Shown here: in pieces, positions 24,193-33,410 of the stretch
Layout: every line of letters starts with the position of its first letter
Numbering within the stretch: position 1 is the first letter of the stretch
NCBI GenBank assembly: GCA_036251705.1
Contig: CP133959.1
Coordinates: forward strand, 2,171,195 to 2,235,194
Reading direction: 5' to 3'
DNA: 64,000 bases
Source: Orbaceae bacterium lpD01
Lineage (GTDB): Bacteria > Pseudomonadota > Gammaproteobacteria > Enterobacterales > Orbaceae
Translations under genes and position numbers: made by a program
Notes under the pieces: model-generated
Seen by the model: the letters and a program-made list of their open reading frames with translations, nothing else
What the model was told of the DNA's origin: nothing
Databases searched by the model: none

Positions 24193-24677
24193 TCATTTAT
24201 TTCCGATATTTTCACTAACAGTACGACTGCTTCACAAGCAATCCCTTCTTTGCGCCCGGTAAAACCTAATTTTTCAGTGGTGGTAGCTTTCACACTCACT
24301 TGTTCAAAGTGAACTTTTAAATCTTCCGCTATATTGACACGCATTTGTGGAGTATGCGGCTGCATCTTAGGTTCTTGTGCAATAATGGTCACATCGACAT
24401 TACCCAGCTGATAACCTTTCGCCAGCACTAACCGATAAGCCTCACGCATTAAGTGACGGCTATCCACACCGCGCAGCGCAGGATCGGTATCAGGAAACAG
24501 CTGACCAATATCACCTAAAGCCAAGGCACCAAGTAATGCGTCAGTCACTGCATGCAGCACCACATCACCATCGGAATGAGCCAGCAGACCATAGTCATAA
24601 GGCACTTTGACACCAGCCAGCGTTAATGGCCCTGCACCACCAAACTTATGTACATCAAAACCGTGACCTATTCGCAT
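24189..24677 (-). CDS. ispF: 2-C-methyl-D-erythritol 2,4-cyclodiphosphate synthase
   Basis: Fifth step of the MEP isoprenoid pathway. The 162 residues keep the metal ligands in [11 protein letters not shown] (Asp8, His10) and [20 protein letters not shown], plus [16 protein letters not shown] near the C-terminus. It overlaps both ispD and truD by a few bases in one operon. Confidence 0.96.
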   Translation of the reverse strand: MRIGHGFDVHKFGGAGPLTLAGVKVPYDYGLLAHSDGDVVLHAVTDALLGALALGDIGQLFPDTDPALRGVDSRHLMREAYRLVLAKGYQLGNVDVTIIAQEPKMQPHTPQMRVNIAEDLKVHFEQVSVKATTTEKLGFTGRKEGIACEAVVLLVKISEINE

Positions 24678-25402
24678 TCTTTATCCTTATCTGTTGGTAA
24701 CGTAATAATCTGTTGCTGAGCCAAATAGAATGTTGCCAGCGCCAAATCCTCTGGCCGCGTCACTTTGAGATTATCACGGCGCCCTAATACTAAAAGCGGA
24801 TGCCCACCGCAATATTCAATGGCTGAAGCCTCATCGGTTATATTGGCATGCTCAGTCAGGGCTTTGGTTAAGCTCGCTTTCAATTCACTGGCCGTAAACA
24901 GTTGAGGGGTTGCCGCCGCCCATAAATAGTTACGATCTAAGGTTTTATCAATCACCTGCTGATGAGCAGCGCTGGCCAGTTTGACGGTATCGAAAATCGG
25001 CATCGCTAAAATGCCGCCTCTGCCGACCGCAAACACCTGATCGATTAATTTATGGATATCTTCATGGGTAATACAAGGTCTTGCTGCATCATGGACTAAT
25101 GCCCACTCATCATCGGCTACGTAGTTTAACCCAGCCAGGACTGAATCAGCACGATTGTCACCACCAATAACCTGCTGAACTCTGCTATCTTGCGCAACGG
25201 TCAACGAAGCAAAAATAGGATCCTTAGCACTCACCGCCACAATCACCCGTGAAATAGCTTCGCAGGTGAGTAATTTATCTAAGGTATGTTCAATAATCGT
25301 CTTATGACCAATCTTTAAATACTGTTTAGGCTGCGCACTATTCATGCGTGTGCCAAAACCAGCTGCTGGCACCACGGCAACAATCGATGGTTTCCGGATC
25401 AT
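24668..25402 (-). CDS. ispD: 2-C-methyl-D-erythritol 4-phosphate cytidylyltransferase
   Basis: Third step of the MEP pathway, coupling CTP to MEP. The 244 residues start with [20 protein letters not shown], the CTP-binding loop, and contain VHDAARPCI and [11 protein letters not shown]. The ATG directly follows the ftsB stop. The next gene ispF overlaps by 10 bases. Confidence 0.96.
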   Translation of the reverse strand: MIRKPSIVAVVPAAGFGTRMNSAQPKQYLKIGHKTIIEHTLDKLLTCEAISRVIVAVSAKDPIFASLTVAQDSRVQQVIGGDNRADSVLAGLNYVADDEWALVHDAARPCITHEDIHKLIDQVFAVGRGGILAMPIFDTVKLASAAHQQVIDKTLDRNYLWAAATPQLFTASELKASLTKALTEHANITDEASAIEYCGGHPLLVLGRRDNLKVTRPEDLALATFYLAQQQIITLPTDKDKECE

Positions 25403-25690
25403 TTAGTTCTGCTCCGCATCACTAATCACCCGGTAAAAATGTTCATTGGGTTTTATCATCCCCAAATTAGAGCGTGCGCGATCTTCAATCGCATCAAGCC
25501 CATTATATAAATCTGCGGTTTCAGCATACATCCGATCATTTCTCAGTTTTAAGGTGCTATTTTGTGCCTGCATTTCAACCAAAACTTGCTGTACCTGATG
25601 AAAATCAGACATATTATTTTTGCCAAACCATAGCGCATATTGTAAATAGCCTAACACACAGGTTAACAGTAGAATTAATTTCCACTTCAT
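25403..25690 (-). CDS. ftsB: cell division protein FtsB
   Basis: FtsB bridges FtsL and FtsQ in the divisome. The 95 residues have one membrane segment (LILLLTCVLGYLQYALWF), a coiled coil (about 30-65) and the ARSNLGMIKPNE(H)FYRVI tail typical of the family. AGGAA lies before the ATG. It heads the ftsB-ispD-ispF-truD-pcm series after tusE, as in E. coli for ftsB-ispD. Confidence 0.94.
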   Translation of the reverse strand: MKWKLILLLTCVLGYLQYALWFGKNNMSDFHQVQQVLVEMQAQNSTLKLRNDRMYAETADLYNGLDAIEDRARSNLGMIKPNEHFYRVISDAEQN

Positions 25691-25699
25691 CTTTTATTC

Positions 25700-26032
25700 C
25701 TACAGACACTTAGCCGGTTTTGGTAAACCAGCAAGCTTGGTGGCTTGTTTGGCGGGTCCTTGCGGAAACAGCCGTTGCAAATAGCGACTATTGCCTTTTT
25801 CGGGACCAAATTTCTTCTCCATGGCCTTCACTAACATTCGAATCGCCGGAGAAGTATTAAATTCTAAATAAAACTCACGGACAAAGTGAATCACTTCCCA
25901 ATGTGCATCGCTTAATACGATTTGCTCTTGTTGTGCAATGAGTTCCACCAGTTCAGGCGTCCAGACCTGCCAATTTTTTAAATAACCTTTGTCATCAGTC
26001 TCAATCGTCTGACCATTCAATACAATTATCAT
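25700..26032 (-). CDS. tusE: TusE/DsrC-family sulfurtransferase
   Basis: TusE accepts sulfur from TusBCD and hands it to MnmA for 2-thiouridine in tRNA. The 110 residues match the family ([37 protein letters not shown]) and keep the penultimate C-terminal Cys that carries sulfur. AAGGTAA lies before the ATG. The stop is 9 bases from the ftsB start. Confidence 0.94.
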   Translation of the reverse strand: MIIVLNGQTIETDDKGYLKNWQVWTPELVELIAQQEQIVLSDAHWEVIHFVREFYLEFNTSPAIRMLVKAMEKKFGPEKGNSRYLQRLFPQGPAKQATKLAGLPKPAKCL

Positions 26033-26166
26033 AAAATTACCTTAATATTTGCCGGCTATTATAGCAATTAAACGCACTACAAACACGTCTGAACGTCATA
26101 ATGATGATGAAATTTATCAATTTTGGTGATTTTTGCAGCAAATAGAAAAAAATAGTGAAATAGCTA

Positions 26167-26195
26167 TTTACAAACTGCCGTCTCTACTTTAATAT
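26167..26195 (+). promoter_or_regulatory. promoter of tRNA-Ser
   Basis: TTTACA (26167-26172), a 17-base spacer and TAATAT (26190-26195). Transcription would begin about 7 bases before the mature tRNA. Confidence 0.75.
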
Positions 26196-26208
26196 TCAGC
26201 CTCATTGC

Positions 26209-26296
26209 GGAAGTGTGGCCGAGCGGTTGAAGGCACCGGTCTTGAAAACCGGCGAGGGGAAACCCTCCCAGAGTTCGAATCTCTGCGCTTCCGCCA
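26209..26296 (+). tRNA. serT: tRNA-Ser (UGA)
   Basis: 88 bases with encoded CCA. Acceptor GGAAGTG pairs with CGCTTCC. The anticodon TGA lies in CTTGAAAA, and there is a long variable arm GAGGGGAAACCCTC. It separates the core tusE side from the accessory two-partner secretion region, a usual kind of island boundary, but no repeated tRNA end was found on the far side. Confidence 0.97.
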
Positions 26297-26877
26297 TTCT
26301 TTTCGTGGTATAGCAGAAAATTTCCCTTCAAAACAGAATACCTACTGTTAGTCCTGATTTGATTTATGTCAATCTAAGCTTAATGGCTTGCGATCAAACT
26401 TAGTCATGAAATTATTCTCAGCTACACTATTCTCAATTGATACTTCCTATCAGTGTTTTTTTATCTAATAAAAGATTTATCAAAAAATATTTAATGTTAA
26501 GTTTAGGCATACTGGCGTTATTATCAGTATTTTATTGTGCTACTAGACTCTAACACAGCTAAAAATACTCGATTTGGCCTTATTGTAAACCATACCAACA
26601 ATGTATGCTTCTTGTCTCAAATTGTTGTATGTGCCAAACCAATTTATTGAATATAAAGCCCTGACAACATCAACAAAGTAGCAAAATAACATTTAATACT
26701 CACAATATTTGCGCTGTCAGTTACATTAACATCTATATTGGCACGCATTTATCTGATCATGTACTGATATTTTTTCGATTAAAATATCAGCGAGCTTCAT
26801 TGACGTTTTGTAACTGAGCGCATAATCAGCTGACACGGTAATATTTCCGTATCGAAAAAACATTAAAACAATGATAC
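26297..26877. other. 580-base gap without a gene between tRNA-Ser and tpsB1
   Basis: AT-rich and with no convincing open frame on either strand. The only structure seen is an inverted repeat CTGATATTTT / AAAATATCAG at 26764-26790, about 90 bases past the tpsB1 stop, which may end the minus-strand transcript. A 19-codon hydrophobic frame at 26493-26552 is not convincing. Confidence 0.6.
26764..26790 (-). terminator. possible terminator downstream of tpsB1
   Basis: Perfect 10-base inverted repeat CTGATATTTT / AAAATATCAG around a 7-base loop. It is the only strong hairpin after the tps region on this side. It has no clear T-run, so the call is tentative. Confidence 0.45.
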
Positions 26878-28533
26878 CTATAGCTGATAGGCTATATTAA
26901 AATTAAACAGTACGCGATCAACGGCCATATTATCAGGATGCAATAGTGGTGCAGAGAGCGACATATCATAATTAAATGCGTATAAACTTCCTCTAAATCC
27001 CGTTGCCGTACCCATTAGCTTACTTTGCTTCTCGTCACTATTTTTATCCCATACCTGCCCATAATCAAGACCAATATACCACTCAAGATTCTTGATTCCG
27101 GTAATAATATTCCAAGTATTTTGGTTATAAAAACCACTATATCCGTTACGTCCTGCTGAGTTTTCAAAGCCACGAACACTCCATCGATTTCCTATTGAGA
27201 ACTGATCTTGTATCGTTAGCGCTTTAGGTGAATACTGTGCACCTAGCTGTAACTGATAATAACTATCGAAAGCTTGCAGGCCTAGATTTTTAATGTAGCT
27301 TAAGTCTAAATTGAGAATGTGGCTCTCTGGACTCACACCACCACCATCAATCATATCAGGTGTTTTTTTTGCACCTAACCACTGAACAAAACGCTGATAA
27401 GAGATCGTCGTATCGAGGACTGAATCATAGAATTGCTGCTTATAGTTCAAGCCAAATCGAATATTGGTCATATTTCGTTTCTGTAACTGTAGCTCTTGAT
27501 CGCCAAATTGATAATGCGCTTTTCGTCTAAAAAGCTCTGTAATCAATTTCACCTTCTTGCTTTGATCACGGTAGATTGTTCTTGAACCTTTCAGATCAAA
27601 ATAACGATTATCGCCTTGATATTTAAAATTAAGATCACTAACGGCGATGTTTTGTTTGGATTGGCTTTGACTGTAAAAAATTTCATACTCCCAATAACCA
27701 AAAGGAAATGAGTAATAAGCACTGATATTTTGATACCCGCCATATTTCGTCTGTTCTAGCTGAGTTGTACCTGATAAATAAAAGATATCATTTACCCCAG
27801 CTAAATTGTAAAGATAGCCCGCACCATTAGCTAAGGTTTTACCGGTGCTTTTATCGCCCCAGTTATTGATCCATAGTCGCGTATTCCAACGGGCAGGATT
27901 AATCACATCAATAACCACATTACTATATTCATTCTGAGATCCTGGCGCGATATAAATTTTTATGTCATCTAATGGTATGCGTTGAACTAGTTCTAATCCT
28001 TGCTCGATATCCCGAATATTTAAGATATCTTCACTTTTAAACGGTAAAACCCACTTACGAACAGCATTATCCTTAATAATGACTTTTTCAATCTTACCTG
28101 GAACCACATTAAAGATCAGTTTTTTCGTCGAAAGATCCTGATCAGGAATTTCTATACGACTTGTCACATAACCGGATTTAATAATGTAGTCTTGAATATC
28201 GATAGCCAATTGCTGAATCGCCAAAACACCTAAACAACGCCCAGCCGCATTCTGTTTGAGTTTTTTCAGACCTGCATTATTTAAAAAATCTTGATTCAGC
28301 ACAATCTCATCGATTGGCAAACAGTTTTCCTCAACTGGTAAAGCTGTTGGCGTTGTAGCGTTTTTTGTATCGCTGGCATAAACATCTTTTTTTTCTAAAT
28401 TATTTTCGAGCCGTGTGCTTTTATCAATATCTTGCTGGTTTTTGATGAGCCTATCTAAATTGACTTCAGCCATCGCCGAAATACAGTTGCTAAAAATAGC
28501 TAAAATAAATAAATTTTTTATTATAATTTTCAT
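26878..28533 (-). CDS. TpsB-type outer-membrane transporter of two-partner secretion (copy 1)
   Basis: FhaC/ShlB family: a 16-strand barrel with two POTRA domains that exports TpsA proteins across the outer membrane. The 551 residues show a signal peptide, POTRA region (GVLAIQQLAIDIQDYIIKSG; VVPGKIEKVIIKD) and barrel with the diagnostic VRGF motif (RWSVRGFENSAGRNG). AAGGTAA precedes the ATG. It follows tpsA1 across a strong hairpin. It is closely similar to copy 2 (50441-52090) over the whole length, so the two are paralogues by duplication. It probably serves tpsA1, A2 and A3. Confidence 0.92.
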   Translation of the reverse strand: MKIIIKNLFILAIFSNCISAMAEVNLDRLIKNQQDIDKSTRLENNLEKKDVYASDTKNATTPTALPVEENCLPIDEIVLNQDFLNNAGLKKLKQNAAGRCLGVLAIQQLAIDIQDYIIKSGYVTSRIEIPDQDLSTKKLIFNVVPGKIEKVIIKDNAVRKWVLPFKSEDILNIRDIEQGLELVQRIPLDDIKIYIAPGSQNEYSNVVIDVINPARWNTRLWINNWGDKSTGKTLANGAGYLYNLAGVNDIFYLSGTTQLEQTKYGGYQNISAYYSFPFGYWEYEIFYSQSQSKQNIAVSDLNFKYQGDNRYFDLKGSRTIYRDQSKKVKLITELFRRKAHYQFGDQELQLQKRNMTNIRFGLNYKQQFYDSVLDTTISYQRFVQWLGAKKTPDMIDGGGVSPESHILNLDLSYIKNLGLQAFDSYYQLQLGAQYSPKALTIQDQFSIGNRWSVRGFENSAGRNGYSGFYNQNTWNIITGIKNLEWYIGLDYGQVWDKNSDEKQSKLMGTATGFRGSLYAFNYDMSLSAPLLHPDNMAVDRVLFNFNIAYQL

Positions 28534-28553
28534 TGTTACCTTGTTTAGCTAAG

Positions 28554-28588
28554 AATAAAAACAGCAACGAAACGCTGCTGTTTTTATT
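28554..28588 (-). terminator. hairpin between tpsA1 and tpsB1
   Basis: 13-base perfect stem AATAAAAACAGCA (28554-28566) / TGCTGTTTTTATT (28576-28588). On the minus strand it ends in a T-run and looks like an attenuator that lets only part of the transcripts into tpsB1. A comparable hairpin lies at the same place at the second locus (52122-52144). Confidence 0.7.
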
Positions 28589-28684
28589 GAATATCAATAC
28601 TATGAATATAGATAAAATCATTATAAGAACGGTTATTAGTCTGATGATAATATCTCTAATCATTTATATAAAATTGTAATTAGC

Positions 28685-30355
28685 TCAATAAATATTATTA
28701 ATATCAAAAAGTATGCCACCCTTCGCACTTATACTACCTTGTGAGTTATTAAGTGAATTAGCTTTAATTTGTAATTTTTTATTGGCCTGTAATTTACCAT
28801 TTTGATTATAGACGCTATTTTGAATCTGTAGGTTAATATCACCTTGAGAAATTGTTTGACCATTGGCGTTTGTAAAACCAGTAGAGGCTGACCCAGTAGT
28901 AATATCAATCCCCCCACTACTACTTCCCGCAATGATTCCTCGAACGCTTTCATTTGGCCCATTTAGTTGGACATTATTTTGAATCGTGTTGTTATTGGTG
29001 ATAAAACCATTAATCGAGCTTAATTTGACACGTCCGAATTGTGCCCTAATCAATCCGCCATTATTATTAATCTTCCCATTAGCCGATATAGTAACATTAT
29101 TACCAGCATTAATTGATCCTACTATGTTATCGACGGTAGCAGCATCTATATTAACATTCATGCCTTGGATTGTTGCATTATTATTCCTCAGGGCACCTTT
29201 GGCTGTTTGTATATTAATATTCCCACCACGAATATTAGCCTGTGATTTCTCGCCAGAGTTCTTCAAATAACCATTATTAGTATTAATCGTCATTTGATTT
29301 CCTGAAGACAATTGACTATCAATATTCGTCACCGTACCACTATTAATATCGAGATTTCCGTCAGCAGAAATTAGCGCATTATTAGAGTTAGCTAGTGTAC
29401 CTAGTCCATTAAGCACGAGTTTAATATTTTGATTACTCGTGATTTTACCGCCAGTATTAGTAAGTTGATAATAGACATTTGCATTAATACTACCAATACT
29501 TTTTATATTCCCTGTATTTATAAGGCGATATTTGCTATCAATATCTAAACCAGCGCCACCCGCTTCAATTTGACCTTGATTTCTGATACCCTTTTTATCT
29601 TGATTACTGAGTAATATTATTTTGTTGGCATACATCCCGCCGAGTTCAGAAATATCAATGTTATAATAGAAGTTAGAGTTTTTAGATGTCGGATTCAGTG
29701 TTTGAGTAATTTTATTATTAAGGTCAACATAGTTATTACCCGCGACAACATAAATATCTTTCGCCTTTATAACTCCGGTAATATTAACTGTTTGCCCGTG
29801 TAGCGCTAAAGTTGAGTCAGTACTTAAACCACTATCACTAATGGTGATGTCACCTCTGGAGACACTATACCCATTTAATTTATTATTTTGGGTATCTACA
29901 AAACCGGTAGACAATGTCACATTATTAGCATTAATAAATCGGCAACCACCGCAAATAATACCTGATGGATTAGCAATGATTACATTCGCTTTTGTTCCTG
30001 CAACCTCAACAGTTCCACGTATTCTTGAATAAAAACCCGAATTTACTTCATTCAAAATAACCTTAGCCGTACCATTTCTTAAATTAGCATTGCCCATAAT
30101 CTGATCGGCTATCTGGGTAACTGCACCGATTTGACTGTTATTAAGAATTACACCTTGAGGATCAACATCAAATTTACTATAAACATTGTGGGAAAGTCCG
30201 TTTGCATTAGGGGTATTGATATTAACTACTTGTACCCCTCTAACATTTGAACTCGAACCATTGTTAATGATCACATTAGCATAAGTTGCATGAGATAACG
30301 GGAGCAAGAGAGAAATAACGATGGGATTAAATACCTTATAATATTTTTTATTCAT
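28685..30355 (-). CDS. short TpsA-type exoprotein A1 (filamentous-haemagglutinin family)
   Basis: 556 residues. Signal peptide, then the TPS secretion domain (about 27-250) with the family motifs NANLRNGTAKVILNEV and NPSGIICGGCRFINA (NPNL-type motif plus a C-x2-C pair). It then has beta-helix repeats rich in Asn/Gly (NNNGGLIRAQFGRVKL, NNSQGSISAKGG). There is no C-terminal toxin, no RGD and no long repeat tract. The C-terminal end is homologous to those of A2 and A3, so the short length is natural. It has its own promoter and a leader of about 160 bases. TpsB1 is the likely partner. Confidence 0.9.
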   Translation of the reverse strand: MNKKYYKVFNPIVISLLLPLSHATYANVIINNGSSSNVRGVQVVNINTPNANGLSHNVYSKFDVDPQGVILNNSQIGAVTQIADQIMGNANLRNGTAKVILNEVNSGFYSRIRGTVEVAGTKANVIIANPSGIICGGCRFINANNVTLSTGFVDTQNNKLNGYSVSRGDITISDSGLSTDSTLALHGQTVNITGVIKAKDIYVVAGNNYVDLNNKITQTLNPTSKNSNFYYNIDISELGGMYANKIILLSNQDKKGIRNQGQIEAGGAGLDIDSKYRLINTGNIKSIGSINANVYYQLTNTGGKITSNQNIKLVLNGLGTLANSNNALISADGNLDINSGTVTNIDSQLSSGNQMTINTNNGYLKNSGEKSQANIRGGNINIQTAKGALRNNNATIQGMNVNIDAATVDNIVGSINAGNNVTISANGKINNNGGLIRAQFGRVKLSSINGFITNNNTIQNNVQLNGPNESVRGIIAGSSSGGIDITTGSASTGFTNANGQTISQGDINLQIQNSVYNQNGKLQANKKLQIKANSLNNSQGSISAKGGILFDINNIY

Positions 30356-30984
30356 AAAACCTCTAGGGAAAATGTCAATTTAAGATAATGATAAGAAAAA
30401 TAAAAAATTAAGCTATAAACACCATAATCAGGACGACATCAATTACTTTGCATTGAAAAAGGCAATAACTAATTATTAAATTAGTCCTTAGCATTATACG
30501 GAGAGCTTAAACTTAGGTTTCTAATATATTTGAGGTGAAATAACAAGTCAAGATGATTATTTTCTAAAAATTTAAATTAAACATACATTCATATTTTATA
30601 TCAGATTTTTTATGATTGAGGCTTGGTATATTAAATAAGAGGAGTTTATCGCTAAATATTGAATACTAAGCAATTATAAATAACTAATCCAGATAAAAGT
30701 AAGCATTTACCCGTTGTTATTTTTCAGTTAACTTTACATAAAAATGACAATAAATAATCATTTTAGCGATATAGCAATCGTGCTTTTAAGAGACTGGATA
30801 ATCTGAATGCTCATTTTGAGCCTTTGAAAAGCATATCGACGTAACTTATCTCATCATATCCACAAAAGAATAATCAAACCTAAGCAGTGAAAACATCATA
30901 AAATAGAGTACTATCTTACAATGATTCACTACAGATAATTAATCAGTTACGCTCGCCCTTCGAGCAAATACCATCATATTTAAC
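30356..30984. other. 629-base gap: tpsA1 leader and promoter, tpsA2 3' region
   Basis: Contains the tpsA1 promoter (30523-30551) and its leader. Near the tpsA2 end there is a small GC hairpin, GCTCG / CGAGC at 30951-30965, that may end the tpsA2 message. No gene is seen. Confidence 0.6.
30523..30551 (-). promoter_or_regulatory. tpsA1 promoter
   Basis: Minus strand: TTGACT (30546-30551), 17-base spacer, TATATT (30523-30528). The spacer shares TCAAA next to the -10 with the A2 and A3 promoters. The leader to the tpsA1 start is about 160 bases. Confidence 0.75.
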
Positions 30985-32709
30985 TTAATTAATTACAATA
31001 CTGCCGCCATTTTGTATATCAAGGTTAATACCTCCATTAGCCGTAATAGTACCGCCTTGACTATTACCTAAAGTATCAGTTTTTATACTCAGTTTTTTAC
31101 CTGCAGATATTTTACCATTTGTATTACTGACCTCTTTGCTAGCTTTGATATTTAAACCACCTAAAGACATAACTTGACCAGCAGCATTATATAAACGATT
31201 AGTTGTAATATCAATGTTACCATTACTATTAGCTACCACGATACCGGTTACGTTAGGCCTATTTAGATCAGTCCCGGTTTGTTTGGTCGACATATTATCG
31301 ATAAGACCATTGGTCGTCACTAATTTCACACTGCCTAATTGAGATCGAATAAGTCCATTTCGGTTAAGAATATCACCAGTTGTGGTTATATCGACATTTT
31401 GTCCTGCATTAATAATACCATTCGTATTATCGATTGTTGTAGCGTGAGCGGTGATAGTAAAACCCTGAATAAGACCACCTGTATTTTTTAAATAATTGGT
31501 GTTTAAAACAATATTTCCCCCATTCAAGCCATTGGTTATTAACTGACCTGAATTTCTCAGTAAATTATTGTTAGTATTAATGTTTAGATGACCGAGACCT
31601 GTAATACTACCCGATTGATTGTCTACATCGGCACTATTGATATTAAGATCGGAAGATGCTTTAATCTGACCATTATTAGAGTTGGTGAAAACACCTACTT
31701 TGGGCCCGCTAACAAGTGAACCGGGTACACTCATATTCGGCTTACCTCTTGTTGTATCGATATTAATATCTTGATTACTAATAATTTGTCCACCCTTATT
31801 TAAAAACCAATAACCAGATTTTATGTTGATGGTACCTTGTGTATTGATGGTACCTCTATTATCAAAAGAACCTTGAGTATCAATTTGCAATCCTAAATTA
31901 TCGGCAACAATTGTACCTTTGTTGGTAACACCTGCTAGCTCCTCGGTATTAACGAGCATAATTTTATTTGCATACATACCACCTAACTCTGAAATATCAA
32001 TACTATAGGTATCATTCGCCAGACGATATGGTCCGGACACAGTGCGTACTACGGTGTTATTAGCATCAATATAGTTGTTACCTGCAATTACCGTGATATT
32101 TTTTGCGGTAACTTTCCCCTTAACAAATACATTGCGACCCAGTAGCGCAGTTGGAGAATCACTATTAAGTCCTCCGCCTATCTCACCAATAGTTATTTGT
32201 CCTTGATTTACCGTATAACCTTTTAATTTTCCATTAACAACATCTGGCTTACCTGCGGTTAATGTCACATTATCCGTATTGATAAATCCACAACCATAAC
32301 AGGAGACACCTGATGGATCAGCAATGATAACACTTGCTTTATTGCCCGCCACCTCAACCATACCCGCTAAGCTTGACCCTCTCGAACCTTGAACTTCATT
32401 TAAAATGACTTTGGCTGAACCATTTGATAAATTAGCATTACCGCTAATCTGCCCCGCTAATGTTGTGTTTGCGCCTTTCGGGCTATTATTTAGTATAATC
32501 CCTTGTTTTTCAACTTGAAACTTACTATAAATGTTGTGGGAAAGACCATAACTATTCGCTCTGTTGATATTGACGACTTGTACATTTTTAGTTGTTGTTG
32601 TGCTGCCATTTTTCATTACTACATCGGCATGTGCCAGACCAGAAGAAAATAAAATAGAGATGACAATTGAATTGAAAATATGGTAGTTTTTTTTAGTTTT
32701 ATTATTCAT
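30985..32709 (-). CDS. short TpsA-type exoprotein A2
   Basis: 574 residues with signal peptide, TPS domain (NANLSNGSAKVILNEVQGS; DPSGVSCYGCGFINT, with the usual Asn of NPNL changed to Asp) and beta-helix repeats to the end. Like A1 it keeps the segment YSIDISELGGMYANKIMLV and ends shortly after NSQGGTITANGGINLDI. AAGGGG precedes the ATG. It has its own promoter at 32980-33008 and a leader of about 264 bases. No toxin domain or immunity gene is nearby. Confidence 0.9.
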   Translation of the reverse strand: MNNKTKKNYHIFNSIVISILFSSGLAHADVVMKNGSTTTTKNVQVVNINRANSYGLSHNIYSKFQVEKQGIILNNSPKGANTTLAGQISGNANLSNGSAKVILNEVQGSRGSSLAGMVEVAGNKASVIIADPSGVSCYGCGFINTDNVTLTAGKPDVVNGKLKGYTVNQGQITIGEIGGGLNSDSPTALLGRNVFVKGKVTAKNITVIAGNNYIDANNTVVRTVSGPYRLANDTYSIDISELGGMYANKIMLVNTEELAGVTNKGTIVADNLGLQIDTQGSFDNRGTINTQGTINIKSGYWFLNKGGQIISNQDINIDTTRGKPNMSVPGSLVSGPKVGVFTNSNNGQIKASSDLNINSADVDNQSGSITGLGHLNINTNNNLLRNSGQLITNGLNGGNIVLNTNYLKNTGGLIQGFTITAHATTIDNTNGIINAGQNVDITTTGDILNRNGLIRSQLGSVKLVTTNGLIDNMSTKQTGTDLNRPNVTGIVVANSNGNIDITTNRLYNAAGQVMSLGGLNIKASKEVSNTNGKISAGKKLSIKTDTLGNSQGGTITANGGINLDIQNGGSIVIN

Positions 32710-33410
32710 ATAACCCCTTAAACAGAATATGACTTTTAGTTTATTATTATATAATGATGATGGGATGATAGGATGAGCGTATAATCAAAAATTGAATGAT
32801 TGAACTTAGCCCTAATATATCATCATCAATAGTCAAAGCTTATTGAATGGCCTGCTGTTATTCAAGTATCACGCTAGTAATGAAATATAAAACGCTTTTT
32901 CTTAATCTCAAACAATCATTAGGTAATCAATAAACTTAACACCAAAGGATTAGCTTATCGGCTAAATTTGGAGTGCGTTACTATATTTGAGCGAAAATAT
33001 CATGTCAAGACTCATGCTTTTCGATATAAAAAAAATTTAAGTTTTTTTAATGTATCTATGAACTATTTTTATTACCAAAAGTGTAATAAAAACACATCGC
33101 TTAGTTCAGAAGATAACACCCAGTTATTACGTCATTATTCACTTCATATTTCTCAATCAGAGTGAAGATTTAACTTATCGAAAGGTATTCTTTCAACATA
33201 TTTCTTACATACAGCATTTTGTAGCACTAATAAATTTAAATCTCAGCCATAAATGAAGATTAAGTTGGAAGTTTTGGTAATACTTAACGAGGGGTTACGA
33301 TGACAATGCAATAGTTAGCTCGATTAATATGAATAAACGTTATCGAACTACTAATAGTGATAGGATAAAATAAATTCATATTAGATGATAGATCGATGAT
33401 TTTATAGAAG
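32710..33410. other. 701-base gap: tpsA2 leader and promoter
   Basis: Holds the long tpsA2 leader with two boxes shared with tpsA3 and tpsA4 (about 32821-32845 and 32931-32940) and the promoter. Between the promoter and the tpsA3 stop I see only AT-rich DNA. The plus-strand frame at 32968-33165 runs through the promoter, has no ribosome site and is not accepted as a gene. Confidence 0.6.
32980..33008 (-). promoter_or_regulatory. tpsA2 promoter
   Basis: Minus strand: consensus TTGACA (33003-33008), 17-base spacer, TATAGT (32980-32985). The sequence from -35 to -10 is nearly the same as ahead of tpsA3. Confidence 0.82.

Noticed and set aside
26209-26296. tRNA-Ser as attachment site of an integrated element
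   Set aside because: No copy of the tRNA 3' end was seen on the far side near 55 kb, and there is no integrase or transposase in the block.
26493-26552. 19-codon hydrophobic peptide frame in the gap after tRNA-Ser
   Set aside because: Too short, no Shine-Dalgarno site, and no promoter could be placed.
32968-33165. 65-codon plus-strand frame upstream of tpsA2
   Set aside because: It runs through the tpsA2 promoter, lacks a ribosome site and has AT-driven composition.
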